This document shows, piece after piece, positions 17,657-24,828 of a DNA stretch of 41,017 nt (its first letter is position 1; the number at the start of each line of letters is the position of its first letter). Made by a program: the position numbers and the translations under genes. Under the pieces are notes generated by a model, which saw only the letters and a list, made by a program, of their open reading frames with translations, made no database searches and had not been told where the DNA came from. Source of the DNA: UBA2287 sp964479665 (GTDB lineage: Bacteria > Bacteroidota > Bacteroidia > Bacteroidales > Tenuifilaceae); the NCBI GenBank assembly GCA_964479665.1, contig CAYZNN010000031.1:1-41017 (forward strand). Reading direction: 5' to 3'.

Positions 17657-18208
17657 ATGAGCAAGAAACATAAGCAAAACGAGGAACCCATTAAGAATAA
17701 CAAATCTGCTGAAACCACAGAAGCGCAAGTTACCAGAGAAGAAACCAAGGCGGTAAGTGATGAGCAACCCAATTTCGAAGCCCAGTTCGAGGAAATGCGC
17801 GATAAACACCTTCGGCTTTCGGCCGAATTTGACAACTACCGCAAAAGAACGCAGCGCGAAAAAATGGATCTCATTAAGTACGCTTCTGAGGATGTGCTAA
17901 AAAGCCTACTTCCGGTAATCGACGATTTTGAAAGGGCCATTAAAAGCACAACCACCTCCACCGATATTGAAGCGGTTAAACTTGGGCTTCAACTTATCCA
18001 CTCCAAGTTTGGTGAATTTTTACGCACCAATGGTGTTCAGGAGGTTCAGGCCGTTGGGCTCGAACTCAATACCGATGTGCACGAAGCAATCACAAAGGTT
18101 CCGGTTCAGGACGATGCCCAAAAAGGGAAAATAATCGAAGTGGTTGAAAAAGGGTATTTGCTAAACGAAAAAGTAATTCGTTTTTCGAAAGTGGTGGTTG
18201 GTGAATAG
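17657..18208 (+). CDS. grpE: GrpE nucleotide exchange factor
   Basis: A 183-aa cytoplasmic cochaperone that releases ADP from DnaK. Residues 1-45 are charged and disordered. A long helix and coiled coil (about 48-95) includes 'RLSAEFDNYRKRTQREK'. The C-terminal beta domain has 'VQEVQAVGLELNTDVHEAI' and ends 'GYLLNEKVIRFSKVVVG', the standard GrpE signature. dnaJ follows after 18 bases, so the two form an operon. dnaK and hrcA are not in the window. Confidence 0.95.
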   Translation: MSKKHKQNEEPIKNNKSAETTEAQVTREETKAVSDEQPNFEAQFEEMRDKHLRLSAEFDNYRKRTQREKMDLIKYASEDVLKSLLPVIDDFERAIKSTTTSTDIEAVKLGLQLIHSKFGEFLRTNGVQEVQAVGLELNTDVHEAITKVPVQDDAQKGKIIEVVEKGYLLNEKVIRFSKVVVGE

Positions 18209-18226
18209 GTTGAAAAATAAAATGCA

Positions 18227-19372
18227 ATGGCAAAACGAGATTACTACGAGGTTTTAGGTGTTGGCAAGAATGCTGGCAAGGACGAAATTAAAAAAGCCTA
18301 CCGGCAAATGGCTTTAAAGTACCACCCCGATAAGAACCCCGGCGACAAGAAAGCAGAAGAAAGATTTAAGGAGGCCGCCGAAGCCTACGAAGTTCTGAGC
18401 GACGATAGTAAAAAGGCCCGCTACGATCAGTTTGGTCATGCAGGCATGAATAGCGGTTATGGTCAGTATTCGGGGGGAGGCATGACCATCGAAGATATTT
18501 TCTCGCAATTTGGCGATATTTTTGGCGGCCATTTTGGCGGGTTCGGCGGTTTTGGGAGTCGTTCTTCGGGCCGAAAGGTTAATAAGGGTACCGACCTTCG
18601 CGTTAAAGTGAAACTTAATCTTAATGAAATAGCCAACGGCGTTGAAAAGAAGATTAAAGTAAATAAGTACGTTGGATGCAAAGAGTGCTCGGGAACGGGT
18701 GCAGCCAAAGGCTCATCGTATTCCACTTGCTCAACCTGCCGAGGCTCGGGATATGTTACCCGTGTGGCCAACACGCTTTTAGGCCAAATGCAAACCACTT
18801 CTCCCTGCCCCACATGCCAGGGAGAAGGTAAAATTATTGCCAGTAAATGTAGCAGCTGCTCTGGCGAGGGTGTTACCTACGATTCGGAAGTGATTACAAT
18901 AAAAATTCCTGCAGGTGTTGGCGAGGGAATGCAACTTTCTGTATCGGGAAAGGGTAATGCTGCCCGACGAGGAGGTGTTAACGGCGACCTGCTGGTAATG
19001 ATCGAAGAGGAAAGGCACGAGGAACTCACACGCGACGGGAACGATTTAATATACAACCTATACCTTAGTTTCCCCGAAGCAGCCCTAGGCGCCCCAGTGG
19101 AAGTGCCAACCGTAGAGGGCAAAGTGAAAATTAAAATTGAGGCTGGCACCCAGCCCGGAAAAATATTACGATTAAAGGGCAAAGGACTTCCCGATGTGAA
19201 TGGCTATGGTAAGGGCGACCTGCTGGTTACCATTAACGTTTGGGTGCCCAAAAACCTTTCGAAAGATGAAAAGGCTACCATTGAAAAACTATTAAAATCG
19301 CAGAACTTTGCTCCCAACCCCGATAGTAGCGATCGGAACTTTTTTGAACGGATGCGAAGTTTTTTCGAATAG
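18227..19372 (+). CDS. dnaJ: chaperone DnaJ
   Basis: A 381-aa Hsp40 that delivers unfolded proteins to DnaK and stimulates its ATPase. The J domain (1-70) has the essential HPD at residues 33-35. A Gly/Phe-rich linker follows (about 75-115). The zinc domain has four CxxCxGxG repeats ('CKECSGTG', 'CSTCRGSG', 'CPTCQGEG', 'CSSCSGEG'). Two C-terminal beta domains bind client. This is the complete type I form. It is 18 bases after grpE. I used the ATG at 18227; another ATG at 18222 is out of frame. A terminator follows directly. Confidence 0.97.
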   Translation: MAKRDYYEVLGVGKNAGKDEIKKAYRQMALKYHPDKNPGDKKAEERFKEAAEAYEVLSDDSKKARYDQFGHAGMNSGYGQYSGGGMTIEDIFSQFGDIFGGHFGGFGGFGSRSSGRKVNKGTDLRVKVKLNLNEIANGVEKKIKVNKYVGCKECSGTGAAKGSSYSTCSTCRGSGYVTRVANTLLGQMQTTSPCPTCQGEGKIIASKCSSCSGEGVTYDSEVITIKIPAGVGEGMQLSVSGKGNAARRGGVNGDLLVMIEEERHEELTRDGNDLIYNLYLSFPEAALGAPVEVPTVEGKVKIKIEAGTQPGKILRLKGKGLPDVNGYGKGDLLVTINVWVPKNLSKDEKATIEKLLKSQNFAPNPDSSDRNFFERMRSFFE

Positions 19373-19380
19373 CATTTTTA

Positions 19381-19413
19381 AAGCGGAAAGCATTTGCTTC
19401 TCCGCTTTTTTTT
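19381..19413 (+). terminator. terminator of grpE-dnaJ
   Basis: Outer arms AAGCGGA (19381-19387) and TCCGCTT (19401-19407), an inner AAGCA/TGCTT stem and an eight-T tail, 8 bases after the dnaJ stop. Confidence 0.75.
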
Positions 19414-19466
19414 ATGTTTTTAGCTTTTAGTAACATTGGCTAAACAATAGGGCACGTTGGTTTTTA

Positions 19467-19474
19467 TAAATTTG
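19467..19474 (+). promoter_or_regulatory. candidate -7 box for the ABC exporter
   Basis: TAAATTTG, a full TAnnTTTG match, 28 bases before the ATPase start. The -33 region has only a weak TTG at a long distance. Confidence 0.3.
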
Positions 19475-19502
19475 TGCATCAATCCAATATACTTAATCTC
19501 TT

Positions 19503-20438
19503 ATGAATATTTTATCCGCCAGCAACATTGAGAAACGGTATGCCACTCAATTTGCGCTCGATGACGTTAGCATTAATGTCCCTGCCGGAAGCATATATGG
19601 ACTTCTGGGGCCAAATGGTGCAGGCAAAACAACCCTTATCCGTATTATTAATCGTATTACTGGCCCCGACAGGGGTGAGGTACTCTTTAATGGAAGACCC
19701 ATGGGGCCTAACGATATATTCGCCATTGGATACCTTCCTGAGGAACGTGGACTTTATCGCAAAATGAAAGTGGGCGAACAGGCACTTTACCTTTCTAGGC
19801 TCAAGGGGCTCAGCCGCCAAGAGGCCCTCAAGCGTCTGAAATTTTGGTTCGAAAAACTCGAAATTCAGAGCTGGTGGGATAAAAAAATTGAGGAACTTTC
19901 GAAAGGTATGGCCCAAAAGGTTCAGTTTGTGGTTACTGTTATCCACAATCCTCAACTGCTCATATTCGATGAGCCCTTTAGCGGTTTCGACCCCATAAAT
20001 GCCAACCTAATTAAAAATGAGATTCTAGAGTTGAAAAAGAACGGTGCTACCATCATTTTTTCAACCCATAACATGAGCAGCGTAGAGGAAATGTGCGACT
20101 ACATTACGCTCATTAATAAATCGAAAAATATTCTGAGCGGCCCAATTGATGAGATTAAGCTGAAGTATGGTAGCAATGTTTACCAGATCGACTTTAAGGG
20201 TGAAGTAGACCATCTGCGGAGCAGTCTCGATGCCAACTATGAAATAATTGAACACCGCAAAGAGAATGCGCACGATCTGGTTCACGTAAAAGTTAATAAC
20301 TACTCAAACGACAACCGCCTGCTTAAACAGGTAATTTCTTCTGTAGAGGTTCTAGGCTTCCAACCCGTTATTCCGGGTATGAATGAAATTTTCATTCAGG
20401 TAGTAGAGGAGTACAATCGCAACCATAAACAGCAATAG
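19503..20438 (+). CDS. ABC transporter ATP-binding protein (NatA-like)
   Basis: A 311-aa ATPase of an ABC-2 exporter. Walker A is 'GPNGAGKTT' (36-44), the signature is 'ELSKGMAQK' (LSKGM in place of LSGGQ, common in this subfamily), Walker B is 'LLIFDEPFSGFDP', and the switch His is in 'FSTHNM'. A C-terminal extension (about 220-311) matches the DUF4162-like domain of NatA-type ATPases. The permease begins 30 bases downstream. NatAB-type pairs export sodium or hydrophobic compounds, but the substrate here is unknown. Confidence 0.92.
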   Translation: MNILSASNIEKRYATQFALDDVSINVPAGSIYGLLGPNGAGKTTLIRIINRITGPDRGEVLFNGRPMGPNDIFAIGYLPEERGLYRKMKVGEQALYLSRLKGLSRQEALKRLKFWFEKLEIQSWWDKKIEELSKGMAQKVQFVVTVIHNPQLLIFDEPFSGFDPINANLIKNEILELKKNGATIIFSTHNMSSVEEMCDYITLINKSKNILSGPIDEIKLKYGSNVYQIDFKGEVDHLRSSLDANYEIIEHRKENAHDLVHVKVNNYSNDNRLLKQVISSVEVLGFQPVIPGMNEIFIQVVEEYNRNHKQQ

Positions 20439-20468
20439 AAAGCAAATAACCAGAAAAAATTATTGGAC

Positions 20469-21821
20469 ATGAACAATATACTACTTGTTATTGAGAGAGA
20501 ATTCCTTACTCGCGTAAAGAAAAAGTCGTTCATTATAATGACCATACTCTCCCCGCTTCTTTTTGCCGGATTGATATTGGTGCCCGCATTTATTGCTTCT
20601 ATGAAGGATAAGAACGAGCGTACCATAGCAGTAATCGACGATTCGCATCTTTTCCATAACAAACTTCCCGAAACCGAATACCTTAAATTTCAATATATTG
20701 AAGACAAGGGGATTGATGAAGTAAAGGATTCTTTCGAGCAGTCGGGATACTATGCGGTACTTTACATTGGCCATGTTGTTGCCACCTCACCCGATGGGGT
20801 TATACTATACTCCAACTCCCAACCATCTATCGATATAACTTCGCATATATCTGGCGCAATTAGTAAGGAAATTGAAAACCAGAAGCTGAAATCGTACAAC
20901 ATCGAAAATCTCGATGAGATTCTGAAGAACATTGAAACCAATGTTCGGGTTCGAACGGTAAAGTGGACTAAGGACGGTGAAGCCAAGGAAAGTTCAACCG
21001 AATTGGCCATGGGAATTGCTTACATTCTAAGTTTCATGATATACATGATGATATTCATGTTCGGTTCACAAGTAATGCGTGGAGTTATTGAGGAGAAGAG
21101 CAACCGCATTGTGGAGGTTATTGTTTCGTCGGTTAAGCCCTTTCAGCTTATGATGGGAAAGATTCTGGGCATTGCGGCAGTAGGCATTACCCAAATTCTT
21201 ATTTGGATTATTTTAACCTATGGTTTGGTAAGCGTATTTGGAGGTTACCTGGCTGGCAATCAAACAAAAAATCGACCCCTACAAGAAATGCCCACCAGCA
21301 TTATGAATCAAGGGGGAAGCATGCAAGCAATACCTTCCGAGGCTGCAACCGATGGAGTTGCAAGCAGCGTACTTTCAGCCTTTGGCAATACCAATTTTAT
21401 ATTCATTATTGGTTGGTTCATATTCTTTTTCCTTGGAGGGTATTTACTCTACGCGGCTATGTTTGCAGCTGTGGGCTCGGCGGTCGATAACGAAGCCGAT
21501 ACCCAGCAGCTCATTTTACCAATAACTATGCCCCTAATTTTGGGCCTGATAATTATGGCAAGTACTTTTACTGCCCCCGAAAAGGCAAGTACAATTCTCT
21601 TCTGGTTCTCCATAATTCCATTCACTTCGCCCATTGTAATGATGACCCGCTTGCCCTACGAACCCCAATCGTGGGAACTGCTCCTTTCGGCCTCGTTGCT
21701 TATTGTAACATTTATTCTAATTACATGGCTGGCAGGTAAGATATACCGAGTTGGTATACTTATGTATGGCAAAAAGCATACTTGGAAAGAAATGTGGAAA
21801 TGGATTAGGTATGGGGGGTGA
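20469..21821 (+). CDS. ABC-2 family transporter permease (NatB-like)
   Basis: A 450-aa membrane protein, partner of the preceding ATPase. One helix near the N-terminus ('FIIMTILSPLLFAGLILV', about residues 18-35) is followed by a large extracytoplasmic domain to about 165, then five or six helices ('AYILSFMIYMMIFMFGSQ', 'ILGIAAVGITQILIWIIL', 'FIIGWFIFFFLGGYLLYAA', 'TMPLILGLIIMAS' and the last near residue 420). 'GVIEEKSNRIVEVIVSSVKP' is the typical coupling segment of this family. A TTG at 20463 would add two residues, but the ATG at 20469 ('MNNILLVIERE') is more likely. A 14-bp hairpin lies downstream. Confidence 0.9.
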   Translation: MNNILLVIEREFLTRVKKKSFIIMTILSPLLFAGLILVPAFIASMKDKNERTIAVIDDSHLFHNKLPETEYLKFQYIEDKGIDEVKDSFEQSGYYAVLYIGHVVATSPDGVILYSNSQPSIDITSHISGAISKEIENQKLKSYNIENLDEILKNIETNVRVRTVKWTKDGEAKESSTELAMGIAYILSFMIYMMIFMFGSQVMRGVIEEKSNRIVEVIVSSVKPFQLMMGKILGIAAVGITQILIWIILTYGLVSVFGGYLAGNQTKNRPLQEMPTSIMNQGGSMQAIPSEAATDGVASSVLSAFGNTNFIFIIGWFIFFFLGGYLLYAAMFAAVGSAVDNEADTQQLILPITMPLILGLIIMASTFTAPEKASTILFWFSIIPFTSPIVMMTRLPYEPQSWELLLSASLLIVTFILITWLAGKIYRVGILMYGKKHTWKEMWKWIRYGG

Positions 21822-21864
21822 TGTAACTATTTTCCATCACCACTTTCCGATATGACTATAAAAT

Positions 21865-21901
21865 CTGGGCTTCCTGCCCTCCGTTCAGGCAGGAAGCCCA
21901 G
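21865..21901. repeat. long GC-rich hairpin in an intergenic region
   Basis: Perfect 14-base arms CTGGGCTTCCTGCC (21865-21878) and GGCAGGAAGCCCAG (21888-21901) around a 9-base loop. The flanks TATGACT (21851-21857) and AGTCATA (21900-21906) give an alternative outer pairing. There is no T tail, so it is not a classic terminator, although it could end or stabilise the ABC transporter mRNA. The 232-base space down to purS holds no credible gene. It looks like an interspersed palindromic repeat, but other copies cannot be checked here. Confidence 0.6.
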
Positions 21902-22029
21902 TCATAATAAAGCATTTAGCAACACCAGCTTTAAGGCAGGAGTTGCTATGCGAAAGTAATTGAAGAACTTTAGCCTGCTTGCATTAGTCAAGTCCTGATT
22001 TGTTTATCGGACAACAAATATTTTTTTAT

Positions 22030-22037
22030 TAGTTTTG
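22030..22037 (+). promoter_or_regulatory. candidate -7 box for purS
   Basis: TAGTTTTG matches TAnnTTTG; transcription start would fall about 10 bases before the ATG at 22055. No clear -33 element. No PurR-type operator or purine riboswitch is evident. Confidence 0.4.
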
Positions 22038-22054
22038 TAGCAAACATTTTACCC

Positions 22055-22309
22055 ATGAAATTCATTGCCGAAGTAAATGTAATGCCCCTGAAGGCTCTAC
22101 TAGACCCGCAAGGGAAAGCAGTTGGAATGACCATGCATAATACAGGTTTTTCCGAGATTTCGAACGTACGAGTTGGCAAGCATATAACTTTTGAAATTGA
22201 AGCTGCCAACCGTGAAATTGCTCTTGAGCGGGTAAACGAGGTTTGTTCGCAAATGCTTGCCAACCCAGTTATGGAAGGATTCGACTACCAAGTAACCGAG
22301 GTAAAATAG
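22055..22309 (+). CDS. purS: phosphoribosylformylglycinamidine synthase subunit PurS
   Basis: An 84-aa subunit of the three-part FGAR amidotransferase (PurS, PurQ, small PurL), which makes FGAM in purine synthesis. The pattern 'LDPQGKAVGMTMHNTGF', 'ISNVRVGKHITFEIEA' and 'CSQMLANPVMEGFDYQV' matches the PurS family along its full length. PurS dimers bridge PurL and PurQ and channel ammonia. purQ and purL are not adjacent, so the gene stands alone. It converges on the DAHP synthase gene with only 3 bases between stop codons, so the two transcripts probably overlap at their 3' ends. Confidence 0.92.
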   Translation: MKFIAEVNVMPLKALLDPQGKAVGMTMHNTGFSEISNVRVGKHITFEIEAANREIALERVNEVCSQMLANPVMEGFDYQVTEVK

Positions 22310-22312
22310 AGC

Positions 22313-23413
22313 CTATTCCTTAGGGAAATACTTTGAGCTGTTCATTATTTGAGCCTGCAGGCGAATAGATTCCCTGTGAACTAGTCGAAGTAGGCTTTTT
22401 ACATAATCCTCGTCGAGCCCAAGTGCCTTTGCCTGCTCAGCACGGCACGCCAGCATTTCTTCCCACCTTCGCAATTGCATTATTGCCACATTCTTCTCCT
22501 TTTTAAACGCTCCTATTTCGCGAGCTATTTCCATGCGTTGGGCCAAAAGTTCGAGCAGCTGCGAATCGATTGAATCAATTATTTCTCTGAGTGACTCTAA
22601 CCTATCGAGTGCTTCACCCTTTGCAATTGTAGCATCCCTAAAAACCAACTTTACAATAAGTTCTTCGAGCTGTTTGGGGGTAATCTGCTGCCGAGCATCG
22701 CTAAGTGCTACTGTAGGATTAATGTGGGTTTCAATCATTAGTCCATCCATTGACAAATCGAGTGCCTTCTGCGAAACATCAAGCAATAGCGAGGGCCGCC
22801 CCGAAATGTGGCTTGGGTCACAAATAACGGGTAATTGTGGAAGGCGACTTTTCAACTCGATGGGAATCTCCCACTTGGGAAGATTTCGGTATGCCGATCG
22901 TTGAAAGGGAGAAAAGCCCCTGTGAATAGCTCCCAACTTTTTTATGCCAACCTTCATGAAGCGCTCAATGGTGCCCATCCAAAGATCGATGTCGGGATAA
23001 ACCGGGTTTTTTACAAGGATAGGTATACTTGACCCGGCCATAGCAGCCGCCAACTCGTCTACCGAAAAGGGGTTTGATGAAGTACGAGCCCCCACCCAAA
23101 CCAAATCGATGCCATTTTTAAGGGCCAACTCAAAATGATCTGGTGTAGCAACCTCAATGGCAACTAGCAACCCAAACTTCTCCTTTACTTCGGCAAGCCA
23201 TGCAAAAGCCTTTGGGCCTACCCCTTCAAAGGTTCCGGGCCTTGTACGGGGTTTCCAAACTCCAGCACGGAAAACCTGAAATCGATTCTGCGCTGCAATG
23301 TCCCTGGCCGTTTCGAGAACCTGTTCGCGACTTTCAGCACTGCAAGGGCCCGCGATCAGCAGCGGACCATCAATCGGTTTGTTGAACCATTGAGATATGG
23401 TTTTGAATTCCAT
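22313..23413 (-). CDS. bifunctional DAHP synthase / chorismate mutase (type II CM)
   Basis: A 366-aa fusion enzyme. Residues 1-260 are a type I-beta (KDO8PS-like) DAHP synthase that condenses PEP and erythrose-4-phosphate, with 'AGPCSAES' (21-28), 'FRAGVWKPRTRPGTFEG' (49-65), 'WVGARTSSNPF', 'VKNPV', 'HRGFS' and 'VICDPSHISG'. Residues about 270-366 are an AroQ chorismate mutase ('LREIIDSIDSQLLELLAQRM' to 'LVHRESIRLQ') that makes prephenate. The mutase domain also commonly regulates the synthase by sensing end products. This order is typical of Bacteroidota. A palindrome lies 17 bases upstream of the start. Confidence 0.93.
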   Translation of the reverse strand: MEFKTISQWFNKPIDGPLLIAGPCSAESREQVLETARDIAAQNRFQVFRAGVWKPRTRPGTFEGVGPKAFAWLAEVKEKFGLLVAIEVATPDHFELALKNGIDLVWVGARTSSNPFSVDELAAAMAGSSIPILVKNPVYPDIDLWMGTIERFMKVGIKKLGAIHRGFSPFQRSAYRNLPKWEIPIELKSRLPQLPVICDPSHISGRPSLLLDVSQKALDLSMDGLMIETHINPTVALSDARQQITPKQLEELIVKLVFRDATIAKGEALDRLESLREIIDSIDSQLLELLAQRMEIAREIGAFKKEKNVAIMQLRRWEEMLACRAEQAKALGLDEDYVKSLLRLVHRESIRLQAQIMNSSKYFPKE

Positions 23414-23429
23414 TTTATACGAATGGTAG

Positions 23430-23447
23430 TTAACCCATGTGGGTTAA
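23430..23447. promoter_or_regulatory. palindrome upstream of DAHP synthase
   Basis: TTAACCCA (23430-23437), TG, TGGGTTAA (23440-23447): perfect 8-base arms centred 26 bases before the DAHP synthase ATG. Symmetry and place suit a dimeric repressor operator. It matches neither the TrpR nor the TyrR consensus I know. Confidence 0.35.
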
Positions 23448-23493
23448 TTAAACATATAAAACCCATCCTATTAACAAATGAAAAGCAGAAGGG

Positions 23494-23534
23494 ATTGGCC
23501 ATTATAACTAAAAAAACAATTTAGTTATGCCAAT
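23494..23534 (-). terminator. possible terminator of the cyd operon
   Basis: Stem ATAACTAAA (23504-23512) / TTTAGTTAT (23520-23528), extended by ATTGGC (23494-23499) / GCCAAT (23529-23534) past a 4-base bulge. It starts 6 bases after the stop of the small ORF that follows cydB. It lacks a clear U tail, so confidence is low. Confidence 0.35.
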
Positions 23535-23539
23535 TAAAA

Positions 23540-23662
23540 TTACTTTACATCCTCAGTATTGCCATCTTCAAACTTTTTCACTGCCCAGAGACTCAATTTG
23601 TAACTAACAAATATAAGTAGGGGCCAACTAAGCAAAAGTAAAATTTCGGGTATGTATTTCAT
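23540..23662 (-). CDS. 40-aa single-pass membrane peptide, CydX-like candidate
   Basis: An ATG-initiated 40-codon ORF (ATG 23662-23660, TAA 23542-23540) starting 12 bases after the cydB stop. It begins 'MKYIPEILLLLSWPLLIFV', a single hydrophobic helix of about 20 residues, continues with 'SYKLSLWAVKKFEDG' and ends in a charged tail 'NTEDVK'. Position, size, one helix and an acidic 'E-x-G' followed by a charged tail parallel E. coli CydX (37 aa), which binds CydA and stabilises the haem site of cytochrome bd. Primary-sequence identity is too low to prove homology, and I know of no characterised Bacteroidota example. A hairpin follows the stop. No strong Shine-Dalgarno, as usual in this phylum. 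Confidence 0.55.
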   Translation of the reverse strand: MKYIPEILLLLSWPLLIFVSYKLSLWAVKKFEDGNTEDVK

Positions 23663-23674
23663 GGCATTTGTTTA

Positions 23675-24826
23675 TTAGTAAACGTGGCTTTCATTATTCA
23701 CTTCTTCGGCATCAATCTTCTTTTTGGTAATGGCCCTCCATGCGTACCAAATGTATGCAATTACAAAGGGTACCAATAGCGACACGAAACTCATTACGGT
23801 AAGGGTGAATTTGCTCGAACTGCTATTGAAAATGGTTAGCGAATGCTGCAGGTTGAAGGTTGAGGGATAGTATGCTGTATTGTTATAACCAGCCAAAAGA
23901 AGTAATGAAACTACAGTAAGTACGGTTCCAAAGCCGGTAAACCAAATGCCTTTCCGGTATAACCAGAAAGACGACCGAATGATACCGAAAAGCACAAGTA
24001 TAACACCAATTAGTAATAGCGCGGCTACAACGGGCATCTCTATTAAATTAATGAAATACTTGTAGGGTTGCATGAAAATTTCGCCTGTTTCCCTGTTAAG
24101 CGCAAACCCCTGACGAAGTAATAACCATATTAAAAAGATAAGAAAAAACACTACGAACGGAATGGAATTTAACATGAGGTGCTTGCGCGAACGGGTGTAA
24201 ATACCCTCGTGGTTCACGTAGTTCATAAAATACAAAGTGGCCTGCAGCCTGGCAAGAAAAAAGACCGCTAACCCCAGCGATAAATTGTGAAAACTCAATG
24301 CTGCCTCAAGCCCATGCCATGGTGTTTCCCACGACGATATTACTGGCTGCGACAGGTTGGTAAGATTCATTTTATTTACTGAAAACATAGAACCTGTAAA
24401 AAATGTGGCCACGGCGGTTCCTAAAAGAATGGTTCCAACTAATCCATTGAAATATAAAAAACGCTCGAAAGTTTTGGAACCAAGAAAATTGTTGGGCTTG
24501 GAGCGGTACTCGTACGAAACTGCTTGAAGCACAAAACTAACAAGTATGGCCATCCATACCCAGTATGCTCCTCCAAAACTGGTTGAGTAGAATAGAGGAA
24601 ACGAAGCAAAGAATGCGCCTCCAAATGTTACTAACGTTGTGAAAGTGTATTCCCATTTACGACCCAGGGCATTAACCAGTATGGTTCGTTCGGTTTCGTC
24701 TTGCCCAATGGTATATAATAGGGTTTGTCCTCCCTGCACAAAAAGCAGGAATACCAGAATGGCTCCTAAAAGTGAAACCACTAGCCACCAGTAATGTTGC
24801 AAGAAAATGTAGGTTGCATCGGCCAT
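23675..24826 (-). CDS. cydB: cytochrome bd oxidase subunit II
   Basis: A 383-aa polytopic membrane protein with about nine helices, the structural partner of CydA in the quinol:O2 oxidoreductase. It starts with 'LQHYWWLVVSLLGAILVFLLFVQGG' (two segments) and 'QTLLYTIGQDETERTILVNALGRKWEYTFTTLVTFGGAFFASFPLFY' in pieces; 'GRKWE' and 'GAFFASFPLFY' are recognisable CydB landmarks of the Bacteroidota-type subunit. It begins 2 bases after the cydA stop and is followed after 12 bases by the small CydX-like ORF. It binds no haem itself; CydA holds the haems. Confidence 0.93.
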   Translation of the reverse strand: MADATYIFLQHYWWLVVSLLGAILVFLLFVQGGQTLLYTIGQDETERTILVNALGRKWEYTFTTLVTFGGAFFASFPLFYSTSFGGAYWVWMAILVSFVLQAVSYEYRSKPNNFLGSKTFERFLYFNGLVGTILLGTAVATFFTGSMFSVNKMNLTNLSQPVISSWETPWHGLEAALSFHNLSLGLAVFFLARLQATLYFMNYVNHEGIYTRSRKHLMLNSIPFVVFFLIFLIWLLLRQGFALNRETGEIFMQPYKYFINLIEMPVVAALLLIGVILVLFGIIRSSFWLYRKGIWFTGFGTVLTVVSLLLLAGYNNTAYYPSTFNLQHSLTIFNSSSSKFTLTVMSFVSLLVPFVIAYIWYAWRAITKKKIDAEEVNNESHVY

Positions 24827-24828
24827 AG

